Below, in pieces: positions 9,008-17,031 of a DNA stretch of 64,000 nt. This DNA is from Neoroseomonas eburnea (GTDB taxonomy: Bacteria > Pseudomonadota > Alphaproteobacteria > Acetobacterales > Acetobacteraceae). Position 1 is the first letter of the stretch; every line of letters starts with the position of its first letter. A program made the translations under genes and the position numbers. The stretch covers positions 83,951-147,950 of the forward strand of contig NZ_JAAEDL010000014.1 of assembly GCF_018129005.1 (NCBI RefSeq). The letters run 5' to 3'. The notes beneath the pieces are model-generated. The model did not search any database. It was not told the DNA's origin and saw only the letters and a program-made list of their open reading frames with translations.

Positions 9008-9229
9008 ATGACCATGCCCCCACCCCGCGGCCACAATGGCGGGCCGCCGCTCGAGGATGACGACGATCCCGCCGGCTGGCGGAGCTGGTGCTGGCGGCGG
9101 GCGCGCAAGCGCGCCTGGAAGACCCCGCCGCCCGAAATCGCCCTGCGGCGGCTGGCGCGGGCGGAGGAGCTCGGCATGACCTACAAGGAATACACGCTCG
9201 AGATCCTCGAACGCGGACGTCACCTGTGA
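9008..9229 (+). CDS. small conserved hypothetical protein (73 aa)
   Basis: This 73-residue protein begins MTMPPPRGHNGGPPLEDDDD and continues with a Trp/Arg-rich stretch (WRSWCWRRARKRAWK). It ends with a helical region LRRLARAEELGMTYKEYTLEILERGRHL. I recognise the NGGPPL start plus the LRRLARAE...YTLEI end as a recurrent small alphaproteobacterial protein of unknown function. It overlaps the following acetyltransferase gene by 4 bp (GTGA), so the two are probably co-translated. It is divergent from the XRE-cupin gene and may share its twin operator. The acidic run followed by a basic helix suggests a nucleic-acid or protein-binding role, but that is a guess. Confidence 0.75.
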   Translation: MTMPPPRGHNGGPPLEDDDDPAGWRSWCWRRARKRAWKTPPPEIALRRLARAEELGMTYKEYTLEILERGRHL

Positions 9230-9690
9230 CGCTGCGGATCACGGAAGGCGGGCTGGACGATCGGCGCGTCGTCGAACTGCTCGGCACCCACCTGGCGAAG
9301 GCCCGCGCGAACACCGCCGAGGGCTTCGCCTTCGCCCTCGACCTCTCGGGGCTGCGCGCGCCGGGGATCACCTTCTGGAGCGCGTGGGAGGACGACACGC
9401 TGCTCGGCGTCGGCGCGCTGAAGCGCCTCTCCCCCGGTCATGGCGAGGTGAAGTCCATGCACACGGCCGAGGCCGCGCGGCGGCGCGGAATCGGCGGGGC
9501 GATGCTGCGGCACATCATGGCCGAGGCGCGCGCGACAGGGATGACGCGGCTCAGCCTCGAAACCGGCACCAGCGCCTATTTCCAGCCGGCGGTGGCGCTG
9601 TACCGGCGACATGGCTTCGTCGAATGCGGAGCGTTCGGGGACTATGTGCCGAGCGCGGAGAACCAGTTCCTGACGCTGGACCTGGCGTAG
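9226..9690 (+). CDS. GNAT-family N-acetyltransferase
   Basis: The 154-residue protein starts at GTG 9226, overlapping the previous stop (GTGA). It has the GNAT fold: LLGVGALKRLSPGHGEVKSMHT (beta strands 2-4), the acetyl-CoA pyrophosphate loop AARRRGIGGAMLRHIM at about residues 82-97, and YRRHGFVECGAFGDY near the C-terminus. The layout is like YafP/PA4866-type small-molecule acetyltransferases. Substrate cannot be told from sequence. It is coupled to the 73-residue protein upstream and followed by a repeat block. Confidence 0.85.
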   Translation: MTLRITEGGLDDRRVVELLGTHLAKARANTAEGFAFALDLSGLRAPGITFWSAWEDDTLLGVGALKRLSPGHGEVKSMHTAEAARRRGIGGAMLRHIMAEARATGMTRLSLETGTSAYFQPAVALYRRHGFVECGAFGDYVPSAENQFLTLDLA

Positions 9691-9716
9691 CGGGGCGCAC
9701 CTTCGCCTCGGATCGG

Positions 9717-9820
9717 GGGAGGGCTCCGCCCTCCCCGAACCCCACGCCGCTTTCAGGGAGGGCTCCGCCCTCCCCGAACCCCACGCCGCTTTCAGGGAGG
9801 GCTCAGCCCTCCCCGAACCC
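9717..9820. repeat. 39-bp tandem repeat, 2.7 copies
   Basis: Units begin at 9717, 9756 and 9795. Each carries the hairpin GGGAGGGCTCCGCCCTCCC plus a linker ending ACGCCGCTTTCA. The third unit has one change (CTCAGCC) and is cut short at the next repeat module. The arrangement looks like local slippage amplification of the GC-hairpin module of the dispersed repeat family. Confidence 0.85.
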
Positions 9821-9980
9821 CTCCGGCCAAAGGCCAAAAGGCCTTTGGAAACCATCACTTTCGGAAGCGCTTGGGGCGGCCGGAGCCGCCTCACGTTCTG
9901 GGTTCCAAGGGTCTTTCGGCCCTTGGCGGGCTTGGCGGCTCGGCCGCCAAGGTCCGGAGAAGGGCAGCGCCCCTCTCCGC
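9821..9980. repeat. dispersed intergenic hairpin repeat, two opposed modules
   Basis: At 9823-9853 the CCAAAGGCC-type hairpin occurs in reverse orientation. At 9903-9980 a diverged forward copy (CCAAGGGTCTTTCGGCCCTTGG) is followed by the GGGCAGCGCCC hairpin. The block lies between the converging GNAT and RraA-like genes. I see no gene in 9691-9984. Confidence 0.75.
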
Positions 9981-9984
9981 GGAG

Positions 9985-10692
9985 CTACCGCCCCTTCGCC
10001 TTCCGCCACGCCTCGTAGATTGGCCGATTGGCGGCATCGGTCATCGGATACAACCCGCGGATCGTATGCCCGGCGGCGACCCGTTCCTGCACGAAGTCCT
10101 CGAACACCGTCTGCTCGAAAGCTTCCTCCGCGACATCGTCGGCGATGTGCGCCGGGATGCAGACCACGCCCTCCCCGTCGCCCACCATCACGTCGCCCGG
10201 ATGCACGCCGACGCCCGCGCAGGCCACCGGCACATCGAGGTCCACGCAATGGTGGTGGATCAGGTTGGTCGGCGCCGAGGGCTGCGCATGATAGGCGGGC
10301 CAGCCCATCGCCGCGATCTCCGGGCTGTCGCGGAACCCGCCATCGGTCACGGCACCTGCAACGCCGCGCGCCTTCAGCCGCGTGATGAGGATGCCGCCCG
10401 CGGAGGCCGCCCGCGCATCGCCGCGGCTGTCGATGACGAAGACCGCGCCGGGCGGGCATTCCTCCACGCCCCTGCGCTGCGGATGCGTCGGGTCCTTGAA
10501 GACGTCGAGCACATCGAGGTCCTCCCGCGCCGGGATGGTGCGCAGCGTGTAGGCCGGGCCGACCATGCGCGGCCCCTTCGGGTCCAACGGCTTCAGCGCC
10601 AGGAACACGTTGCGGAAGCCACGCTTGAACAGCACGGTCGTCAGCGTGGCGGTGGAGACCTCGGCGAGCTTCGCGCGCGTCGTGTCCTTCAT
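9985..10692 (-). CDS. RraA-like family protein (putative 4-hydroxy-4-methyl-2-oxoglutarate aldolase type)
   Basis: The 235-residue protein belongs to the RraA/HMG aldolase family. Visible blocks are GPAYTLRT, AVFVIDSRGDARAASAGGIL, and GVAGAVTDGGFRDSPEI, which contains the substrate-binding G...TDG(G/A)xRD motif; VHPGDVMVGDGEGVV follows. Family members are Mg2+-dependent aldolases/decarboxylases acting on oxaloacetate-like acids, and some are RNase E regulators. At 235 residues it is longer than RraA proper (about 160), favouring an enzyme. It lies 8 bp after a peptide-type binding protein gene on the same strand, so a catabolic role on an imported acid is plausible. Confidence 0.82.
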   Translation of the reverse strand: MKDTTRAKLAEVSTATLTTVLFKRGFRNVFLALKPLDPKGPRMVGPAYTLRTIPAREDLDVLDVFKDPTHPQRRGVEECPPGAVFVIDSRGDARAASAGGILITRLKARGVAGAVTDGGFRDSPEIAAMGWPAYHAQPSAPTNLIHHHCVDLDVPVACAGVGVHPGDVMVGDGEGVVCIPAHIADDVAEEAFEQTVFEDFVQERVAAGHTIRGLYPMTDAANRPIYEAWRKAKGR

Positions 10693-10700
10693 GGCGTCTC

Positions 10701-12284
10701 CTATTCCGTGGCCTTGCCGATGTTCCAGTACACCGGCACCGGCGAGTCGAGAATGCCACGAAGCTGCGCCGAATATCCCCGCACCAGGCTGAACTGGCCG
10801 AGCGGCACATAGGGCACCGTCTCCGTCGCGCGGCGGTGATATGCTTCCGCGGCGGCGCGGCGCTGTTCCTCGGTGGTGGCGGCGATGAAGCCGTCGCGGA
10901 TGCGTTCCATCTCCGCGTCGCAGGGCCAGCCGGGCAGGGCGGTGCGCTCGCAGGCGGAGCGCATCGCGTTGTGGCCGGACGGGTCCATGCCGTCGAGCCC
11001 GGTGGGCGCCGACACGAACAGCCCCCAGCCGCCCTGCGCCACCGGATTGCGCGACAGGCGCCGCTGGATCAGCGTCGCCCAGTCCATCGCCTGCACGTCC
11101 ACGTTCATCCCGACCCGCCGCAGCAGATCCGCCGAGACCAGCGCGAAGGTGTGGGAGATGGTGGAATCCTGCGCGTCCAGCACCACGACCGGCGTGCCGT
11201 CATAGCCGCTTTCGGCCACCGCGCGCCGCGCCGCCTCCAGGTTCGGCGTCACCCAGCCGACCTCGGTCCGGTGCGGGGAAGTGCAGGTGTAGTAGGATCG
11301 GCAGTCACGCCACAGCGAGGCCTCGGTCATGTAGGCCGGCATGGCGTGGGCGGGGTCCACCAGCAGCCGCATCGCCTGGCGCAGACGCGGATTGTCGAAG
11401 GGCGGCACGGCCTGGTTCATGCGGAAGATGGCCTGCACGCCGACGCTGTCCTGCGGCCCGATGCGCAGGTTGCGGTTGCGCCGCACCACGGGGAAAAGGT
11501 CCGGCGGCAATTCCTCGAAGATGTCGATCTCGCCGGTCATCAGCGCGTTCAGCGCGGTCTGCGCGTCAGGCAGGTAGACCCATTCGACGCGCGCGACGCC
11601 CGCCCGCTTGCCGCCCGCGAGCCCATCCGGCGGTTCCGCCCGCGGCACATAGGCGGCGTTGCGGCGGTAGGTCACGCGGTCGCCGACGCGCCAATCCTCC
11701 CGTCGCAGGGTGAAGGGGCCGGACCCGGTGGGATCGGTGATCGGCGTCGTCGCCGGCGTCGCGGCGACGCGTGCCGGCATGATGAAGGGCGGCTGGCCGG
11801 ACGGCTTCGACAGCGCCTGCAGCATCAGCCCGAAAGGCTGGCGCAGCACGATGCGGAAGCTCCGCGCATCGACCGGCTCCATCGCCGTGCTGAGCGCGAC
11901 GATCTGCTGGCCGAGCCCGTCGCGCACCGCCCAGCGGCGGAGGCTCGCGATGACATCCTCGGTCGTCACCGGCGCGCCGTCGTGGAAGGCAAGGCCCTCG
12001 CGCAGCGTGAAGGTCCAGGTCTTGCCATCCTCGCTGACGGTCCAGCGCTCGACCATCTGCGGCCGCACCTCGAGCCGCGCGTCCAGCGCGAAGAGCGTGT
12101 CGTAGACCATGTAGCCGTGGTTGCGCGCCATGTATTCGGGACTGATGAAGGGGTCGACCGAGCGCAGGTCCCCGAACAGCTTCACGCGCAGCGCATTGGG
12201 ATCGCCCCGCCCCTGCGCCAGGGCCGGCGGCGCGGCCGCGCCGAACAAGAGGGCGGCGCACAGCGCCACGGCACGACGGTCCAT
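10701..12284 (-). CDS. ABC transporter substrate-binding protein, family 5 (peptide/opine type)
   Basis: The 527-residue protein has a Sec signal peptide (about residues 1-23, AVALCAALLFGAAAPPALAQ). Family 5 extracellular-binding blocks follow: MVERWTVSEDGKTWTFTLREGLAFHDGAPVT near residue 80 and PDAQTALNALMTGEIDIFEE mid-protein. Such proteins capture peptides, opines or sugars for Dpp/Opp-type permeases. No permease or ATPase is adjacent, so it is an orphan receptor here, co-oriented with the RraA-like gene 8 bp downstream. Substrate unknown. Confidence 0.9.
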   Translation of the reverse strand: MDRRAVALCAALLFGAAAPPALAQGRGDPNALRVKLFGDLRSVDPFISPEYMARNHGYMVYDTLFALDARLEVRPQMVERWTVSEDGKTWTFTLREGLAFHDGAPVTTEDVIASLRRWAVRDGLGQQIVALSTAMEPVDARSFRIVLRQPFGLMLQALSKPSGQPPFIMPARVAATPATTPITDPTGSGPFTLRREDWRVGDRVTYRRNAAYVPRAEPPDGLAGGKRAGVARVEWVYLPDAQTALNALMTGEIDIFEELPPDLFPVVRRNRNLRIGPQDSVGVQAIFRMNQAVPPFDNPRLRQAMRLLVDPAHAMPAYMTEASLWRDCRSYYTCTSPHRTEVGWVTPNLEAARRAVAESGYDGTPVVVLDAQDSTISHTFALVSADLLRRVGMNVDVQAMDWATLIQRRLSRNPVAQGGWGLFVSAPTGLDGMDPSGHNAMRSACERTALPGWPCDAEMERIRDGFIAATTEEQRRAAAEAYHRRATETVPYVPLGQFSLVRGYSAQLRGILDSPVPVYWNIGKATE

Positions 12285-12394
12285 CGCGTTTCCTTCCCCT
12301 TTCCGGTTCGGCTTTCCGCCGTCCCGCGACTACGATCCAATGCGCGGGGTCGAACGACAAGCAGGATTCGTCCCGCAGGCGAAAAGGACCGCCC

Positions 12395-13294
12395 ATGCAC
12401 GACAATGGCGCCCAGAAGCGCTCCCGTTCCTTTCTGCTCGCCGTCGAGGACCAGGAATTCCTGCTGCGCGACGAGATGCGTCCCTTCCGCTTCGGCATGG
12501 AATACGCCAAGGCGGAATACGCGCTGCGCGACTGGGGCGTGCGCTCGACCGTCGTGGTCTTCGGCTCGGCCCGCGTGCCGAGCCCGGAGGAGGTGCAGGC
12601 CCTCGCCGCTACCGCCCGCTCGCCGGCCCAGAAGCGGGCGGCGAAGCACGCCGCCGAACAATCCCGCATGTACGAGGAAGCGCGCGCCTTCGCGCGCATC
12701 GTCTCGCTGCGCGGCGGGGCGCTCGCGGTCACCGGGGCGCCGCGGGACAACGTGATCGCCACCGGCGGCGGCCCGGGGATCATGGAAGCCGCGAACCGCG
12801 GCGCCGCCGAGGCCGGTGCTCCCTCCATCGGCTTCAACATCACCCTGCCGCACGAGCAGAATCCCAACGCCTGGTCCACCCCGGCGCTGACCTTCCGCTT
12901 CCACTACTTCGCGATGCGCAAGATGCACCTCGCCATGCGCGCCAATGCGCTGGCGGTCTTCCCCGGCGGCTTCGGCACCTTCGACGAGCTGTTCGAGCTG
13001 CTGACGCTGGTGCAGACCAACAAGGCATCTCCCCGCCCGATCGTGCTGTTCGGCCGCGCCTTCTGGGAGAACGCGGTGAACTTTCCCCTGCTGGTCGAGC
13101 ACGGGATGATCGACCCGAAGGACTTGGAGCTCTTCGAGGTGGTGGACAGCCCGGAGGAAGCCTGGGCGAGCCTGGTGCGGCGCGGGCTGGAGGCGCGGCC
13201 CCTGCCCGCCGCGGTCGAGCCGCCGCTGGTCGTGCCGAAGCACCGGCGGCGGCCGGAACAGGAACGCATGAAACCGCCGGTGCCGCGGAAGTAG
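12395..13294 (+). CDS. LOG family protein (putative nucleoside-monophosphate phosphoribohydrolase)
   Basis: The 299-residue protein carries the LOG signature PGGFGTFDE at about residues 189-197 and the upstream GGGPGIMEAANRGA motif. LOG enzymes hydrolyse the N-glycosidic bond of (modified) AMP to release the base and ribose phosphate. It has about 60 residues before the VVFGSARVPS strand and a Pro/Arg-rich tail, matching the longer bacterial subgroup once called lysine decarboxylase-like. ATG 12395 is divergent from the binding-protein gene at 12284. A full-length dispersed repeat follows the stop. Confidence 0.9.
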   Translation: MHDNGAQKRSRSFLLAVEDQEFLLRDEMRPFRFGMEYAKAEYALRDWGVRSTVVVFGSARVPSPEEVQALAATARSPAQKRAAKHAAEQSRMYEEARAFARIVSLRGGALAVTGAPRDNVIATGGGPGIMEAANRGAAEAGAPSIGFNITLPHEQNPNAWSTPALTFRFHYFAMRKMHLAMRANALAVFPGGFGTFDELFELLTLVQTNKASPRPIVLFGRAFWENAVNFPLLVEHGMIDPKDLELFEVVDSPEEAWASLVRRGLEARPLPAAVEPPLVVPKHRRRPEQERMKPPVPRK

Positions 13295-13330
13295 CGTCGC
13301 GGCCTCGGCTTGCGCGGGGCGCAGCGTGCG

Positions 13331-13468
13331 GGTCGAGGGGGGGCTTTGCCCCCTCGAGTTCCCCCAGCAGGGGACACGGTCCCCTGCACCCGCGGATACC
13401 AAAGTATCGGTTTCCAAAGGCCTTGAGCCTTTGGCAGGGTGAGCCCGAGAGAGGCGGCGCCCCTCTCG
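13331..13468 (+). repeat. full-length dispersed intergenic hairpin repeat (forward)
   Basis: This complete copy has, in order, a C/G hairpin (GAGGGGGGGCTTTGCCCCCTC), a GCAGGGGAC/GTCCCCTGC hairpin (9-bp arms), the linker ACCCGCGGATACCAAA, the CCAAAGGCC-type hairpin and the GGCGGCGCCCCTC module. It separates the converging LOG and DUF1513 genes. It is closely similar to copies at 30663-30800, 58356-58490 and, inverted, 32311-32444. Confidence 0.85.
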
Positions 13469-13489
13469 CCCGCGTGAGCAAAGGCTGCG

Positions 13490-14572
13490 CTACAGTGGCA
13501 CCAGGTGGTTGTCCCAGCGCATCCGGCCGAGCCGCTCTCCGGCAAGCTCGGTCCGCGCACCATGCGCATGGATCAGCGCCGCACCGCCCAGGCCCGACGT
13601 CACCACGAAGCCGCCCGGTGCGGCAGCGACGCCACATCCGTCGGCCATGGCGAACCGCGCACGGACACGGCGCGTGCGCGCTTCGATCAGCAGGCCGGCG
13701 CCGCCGCGCGGGCTGGTCACCGCGACCAGCTCGCCATCCGGTGCCGCCGCCGCGCTGCCGATGTAATTGTCGAGCGTGCGCCACAGCTCGGGCGCCGCCT
13801 CCAGCGCTGCCAGCGCTCCGCCCTTGGTGGCGGCGACGAGCGGCGGGCGCTCGTGACGCGGCCCTTCATGCTGCATGGCGACGAAGACCTCGCCATCCGC
13901 GCCGATCGCGAGATGGCGGAGCGAAAGCAGCGTTTCCTCCTCCTCGGCCAGTCGGTACCGCGCGATGAGCGCGCCGCTCGTCGCGTCGAGCTGCACGAGG
14001 CTGCTCTCGAAGCTCTCGAGGTCGAGGCGTACGCGCGGCAGGCGCGGATCCGCGCGGATGCCGCCATTGGCCACCCAGAGCCGGCGGCCATCGGGCGTCA
14101 GGCGGATGTCGTGCGGATCGGCGCCGCCGGTCGCGAATTCGCCGATGCGCGCGAAGCCGCGGCGCGCGGCGTAGACACCCACCACGCCCTCGCCCGCGCC
14201 ATCGATCTCGGTCGCGTAGAGCAGCGCGCCATCGATGGAGAAGGCACCGTGGCCGCAGAACCAGCGCCCGGTGGCGCGGTCGATCCTGGCCCGCCGGCGC
14301 CCGGTCACCGGGTCGAGCACCAGCGCGAACTCACCCGGCCGCCGCGCGAAGAGCGCCACCGCCTCGCCGCCGGGTGCGAGCGCGGCGCCGTGGCCGCGGG
14401 CCGGCAGGGGCAGATCGAAGCGCATGGCGCCGTCCAGCCCGAAGGCGACGGCGCGCCAGCCACCCCCGGCATCCGCCGCGGCGGAGAGGAAGGCCGGCCC
14501 GCCCGCCGGCGCGGGTCGCGCTGCCGCAAGTCCCACCAGGCCGAGCGCGCTTCGCCGTCCGATGCCCGTCAT
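13490..14572 (-). CDS. DUF1513 domain protein
   Basis: The 360-residue protein starts with a twin-arginine-like leader (GRRSALGLVGLAAARPAPA). It has beta-propeller-like repeats with the DUF1513 hallmarks GHGAALAPGGEAVALFARRPG (about residues 59-79), GGADPHDIRLTPDGRRLWVANGGI (about 148-170) and LRHLAIGADGEVFVAMQHEG. DUF1513 proteins are exported and typically sit beside imelysins and a di-heme oxidoreductase, exactly as here. The start ATG 14572 overlaps the stop of the upstream imelysin (ATGA). A role in the same periplasmic iron-related process is inferred from linkage; no activity is established. Confidence 0.88.
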   Translation of the reverse strand: MTGIGRRSALGLVGLAAARPAPAGGPAFLSAAADAGGGWRAVAFGLDGAMRFDLPLPARGHGAALAPGGEAVALFARRPGEFALVLDPVTGRRRARIDRATGRWFCGHGAFSIDGALLYATEIDGAGEGVVGVYAARRGFARIGEFATGGADPHDIRLTPDGRRLWVANGGIRADPRLPRVRLDLESFESSLVQLDATSGALIARYRLAEEEETLLSLRHLAIGADGEVFVAMQHEGPRHERPPLVAATKGGALAALEAAPELWRTLDNYIGSAAAAPDGELVAVTSPRGGAGLLIEARTRRVRARFAMADGCGVAAAPGGFVVTSGLGGAALIHAHGARTELAGERLGRMRWDNHLVPL

Positions 14573-15651
14573 CAGTCGCCATCCATCGAATTGAAACCCA
14601 TCGGCAGGCCGAGCGCCGGCGCCCCGCGTTCGCCGAGCAACCTGCGCAGCGTGCCCAATGCGCGCAGCAGCTCCTCCACCGCGGCGCGGCCGCCGGCCTG
14701 GACCACCGCGCTCTCAAGGCTCGGGACGATGCGTCCGGCTGCGGCCGCGGATCTGGCGAAGCCCTCCGCGACCTGCCTCGCCACGGTCGGGTTCGCCGCG
14801 GCGAGCATCGGCGCGAAGGCTGCCGCCCAGAGTTCCTGCTGGGCCGCGAGGGAGGCCCGGACCAGGGCCAGGGACTGGCCGCTGCGCCAGGCCTCTGCAC
14901 GGCGGGGAAAGGCCTCCCGCAGCGAAGGGCCGAGCGTGCGGGCCACCTGCCGCTCGGCGAGGAACTCCAGCCCGCCCGACAGGCTCTTGAACAGCATGAG
15001 CAGGCCGTCCTGCGGCGAGCGGTACGGTCCGTCGGGCGTCCCCTCCATCCCGGTGCCGTAGGGCGCGTCCGGCCGGGTCCAGGCCGTTTCCAGGTCGCGG
15101 GCGATGACCGCGAGGTTGGCGCCGATCGCGCCAAGCAGCGTCCCGCGGAAGCGCTGTTCGGCAAGGCGCGCCGCCTCATCGCCGAAGAGCAGGCGCTCCG
15201 CCGCCGGCAGCCCCTGCGCGGCGACGCGGCCGCGCGCGAAGGCCTCGGGCGAGACCAGGGCGGGGTCGGCGGCGCGCAGCAGCTCGGCCATCTCCCGCCC
15301 GATGCTGTTGCGGACATCGGGGAAGAAGGCGATGCGGAAGCCGCGGTCGCGTTCCTCCATCGGGCCGAAGCGCAGATGGCGGATGCCCTGGAAAGCAAGC
15401 GCCGCCGCGATCCAGGTGGTGCGGGCGGCATCCATCTGCGCCGGGCCATGCGCCGCCGTCGCCGCGGCGGCGGCGAAGCCGCGCGTCGCCTCGGCGAAGG
15501 CGGCGTGGCGCGGCAGGATGTGGGTGGCGACGGCGCGGCGGAGCGCCTCCCGCTGCGCGGCAGGTGCGGGCGCGGGCGTGCGCGCGGGCTGGGCATGCGC
15601 CGAGGCCGGGACCAGCAGCGCGGCGGCGAGGAAGGTCCGGCGGTTCGGCAT
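14572..15651 (-). CDS. imelysin family protein (second, shorter type)
   Basis: The 359-residue exported protein has a Tat/Sec-like leader (residues 1-21, NRRTFLAAALLVPASAHAQ). The imelysin/peptidase M75-like helical fold is suggested by ARTTWIAAALAFQGIRHLRFGPMEERDRG and SPQDGLLMLFKSLSGGLEFLAERQ. Unlike the first imelysin of the operon it shows no GxHxxE motif; the equivalent segment reads GIRHLRFG. It overlaps the di-heme gene upstream and DUF1513 downstream by 4 bp each. It probably works with them in periplasmic iron handling; the exact role is unknown. Confidence 0.85.
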   Translation of the reverse strand: MPNRRTFLAAALLVPASAHAQPARTPAPAPAAQREALRRAVATHILPRHAAFAEATRGFAAAAATAAHGPAQMDAARTTWIAAALAFQGIRHLRFGPMEERDRGFRIAFFPDVRNSIGREMAELLRAADPALVSPEAFARGRVAAQGLPAAERLLFGDEAARLAEQRFRGTLLGAIGANLAVIARDLETAWTRPDAPYGTGMEGTPDGPYRSPQDGLLMLFKSLSGGLEFLAERQVARTLGPSLREAFPRRAEAWRSGQSLALVRASLAAQQELWAAAFAPMLAAANPTVARQVAEGFARSAAAAGRIVPSLESAVVQAGGRAAVEELLRALGTLRRLLGERGAPALGLPMGFNSMDGD

Positions 15652-17027
15652 CACAGACTGTCCAGGAAGGCGAGCAGGGCGGCGCGGTCGGCCGGGGAAA
15701 GGCCGACCACGCGGTCGCGCGCCGCCTGTGCCTCGCCGCCATGCCAGAGGACTGCCTCCAGCGCATTGCGGGCGCGCCCGTCGTGCAGAAGCTGCGTGTG
15801 GCCGCTGACGGTGCGGGTATGGCCGAGGCCCCAGAGCGGCGGCGTGCGCCATTCGCGGCCGTCGGCATCGCCTTCGGGACGGTGGTCGGCCAGGCCCTCG
15901 CCCATGTCGTGCAGCAGCAGGTCGGAATAGGGCCAGATGCGCTGGCCGGAATGCTCCGGCCGTCCGGGCATCTGCGCGGTGGTGAAGGACGGGCGATGGC
16001 AGGCGGTGCAGCCGATGTCGCGGAACAGGGCACGGCCGCGCAGCGCCTGGGGCGTCGGGGTGGCGCGCAGCGGCACGCCGAGGTTGCGCGCGTAGAACAC
16101 CGTCAGGTCGAACAGGCGCGGATCGACCTCCGGCTCTCCGGGCGCCGGCGCGCCGTCCGGGGCCGCGCGGCAGGCCGCCTGCGCTGCCGTACATTCGCCC
16201 CAGCCCGCCGGATGCAGCCGGGTGGCGAGGCCCATATCGGCGCTGAAGGCGTCGGCGACCTGGTCCTCCATGGTCGGCGCCAGCGCCTTCCAGCCGAAGC
16301 GGCCAAGCGCGGCGGTGCCGAGATGCGCGCTGCGCACGCGGGCGGCGCGGCCGGAGACGCCATCCCCGTCGCGATCCTCCGGGTCGGCCTGGGCGAGGAT
16401 GTCGGCCTCCGCCACCGCCTCCAGCAGGCCAAGCCCGATCATCGGCGGCGCGACGCGCGGGGAGAGCAGGACGCCCGGCGCAGGCGGCCCGTAGGCCCAG
16501 CCCTCGATGCGCCAGGCCGGGCGGCGCAGCCGCGCCGTCTCGCCGCCGGCGAGCGCCACCACCTCCTCGCTCCAGTCGGCCACGACGCGGCCCTCGGCCG
16601 GATGGCCCTGGATGCCGAAGGTCTGGAGCTGCACGCCGTAGGTCGGGTCCGGCCGGCCATCGGGCGTGGACAGCCGCACCAGCAGGGAGGACGCGGCCTC
16701 ACCCGCTTCCGGCGGGCGGCCGCGCCCGTCGCGCATGTGGCAGGACTGGCATCCGCGCGCGTTGTAGAGCGGGCCGAGCCCATCCGAACTCGTGGTCGAG
16801 GAGGGCGAGGACACCCACAGCTTGCGGAACACCCCGTCGCCGACGCGGAAATCGAGCAGCCGGTCGAAGGGCAGCGTCGCCGAGGGCTGCGAGAAGGCGC
16901 GGGCGTCGCGGGCGACGCGCACGCTGGCCGCGCCGCCCGGCATCAGCTCCGTCGGGTCCGGCCGGTCGTCCGCCGCCACGGCGCCGGCGAGCAGCACCGC
17001 GCCGGCCAGCAGGATCAGCCGGCGCAT
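15651..17027 (-). CDS. di-heme oxidoreductase (thiol oxidoreductase-like, COG3488 type)
   Basis: The 458-residue protein has a signal peptide (residues 1-19) and two c-type heme motifs, CQSCH at about residue 93 and CTACH in the C-terminal half (GCTACHRPSFTT). The blocks FRKLWVSSPSSTTSSDGLGPLYNARGC and GRALFRDIGC are typical of the family earlier called predicted thiol oxidoreductases, distantly related to MauG/CcP peroxidases. It is periplasmic. ATG 17027 is 4 bp after the stop of the first imelysin, and its stop overlaps the second imelysin. In such operons it is thought to provide redox chemistry for iron uptake; that is inference. Confidence 0.9.
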   Translation of the reverse strand: MRRLILLAGAVLLAGAVAADDRPDPTELMPGGAASVRVARDARAFSQPSATLPFDRLLDFRVGDGVFRKLWVSSPSSTTSSDGLGPLYNARGCQSCHMRDGRGRPPEAGEAASSLLVRLSTPDGRPDPTYGVQLQTFGIQGHPAEGRVVADWSEEVVALAGGETARLRRPAWRIEGWAYGPPAPGVLLSPRVAPPMIGLGLLEAVAEADILAQADPEDRDGDGVSGRAARVRSAHLGTAALGRFGWKALAPTMEDQVADAFSADMGLATRLHPAGWGECTAAQAACRAAPDGAPAPGEPEVDPRLFDLTVFYARNLGVPLRATPTPQALRGRALFRDIGCTACHRPSFTTAQMPGRPEHSGQRIWPYSDLLLHDMGEGLADHRPEGDADGREWRTPPLWGLGHTRTVSGHTQLLHDGRARNALEAVLWHGGEAQAARDRVVGLSPADRAALLAFLDSL

Positions 17028-17031
17028 GCCG

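Noticed and set aside
9226..9690. Toxin-antitoxin reading of the 73-residue protein plus GNAT
   Set aside because: The small protein lacks a ribbon-helix-helix or other antitoxin fold that I can see, and the GNAT resembles ordinary small-molecule acetyltransferases.
9717..9820. CRISPR-like array
   Set aside because: Units are directly adjacent without unique spacers, there are fewer than three full copies, and no cas gene is present.
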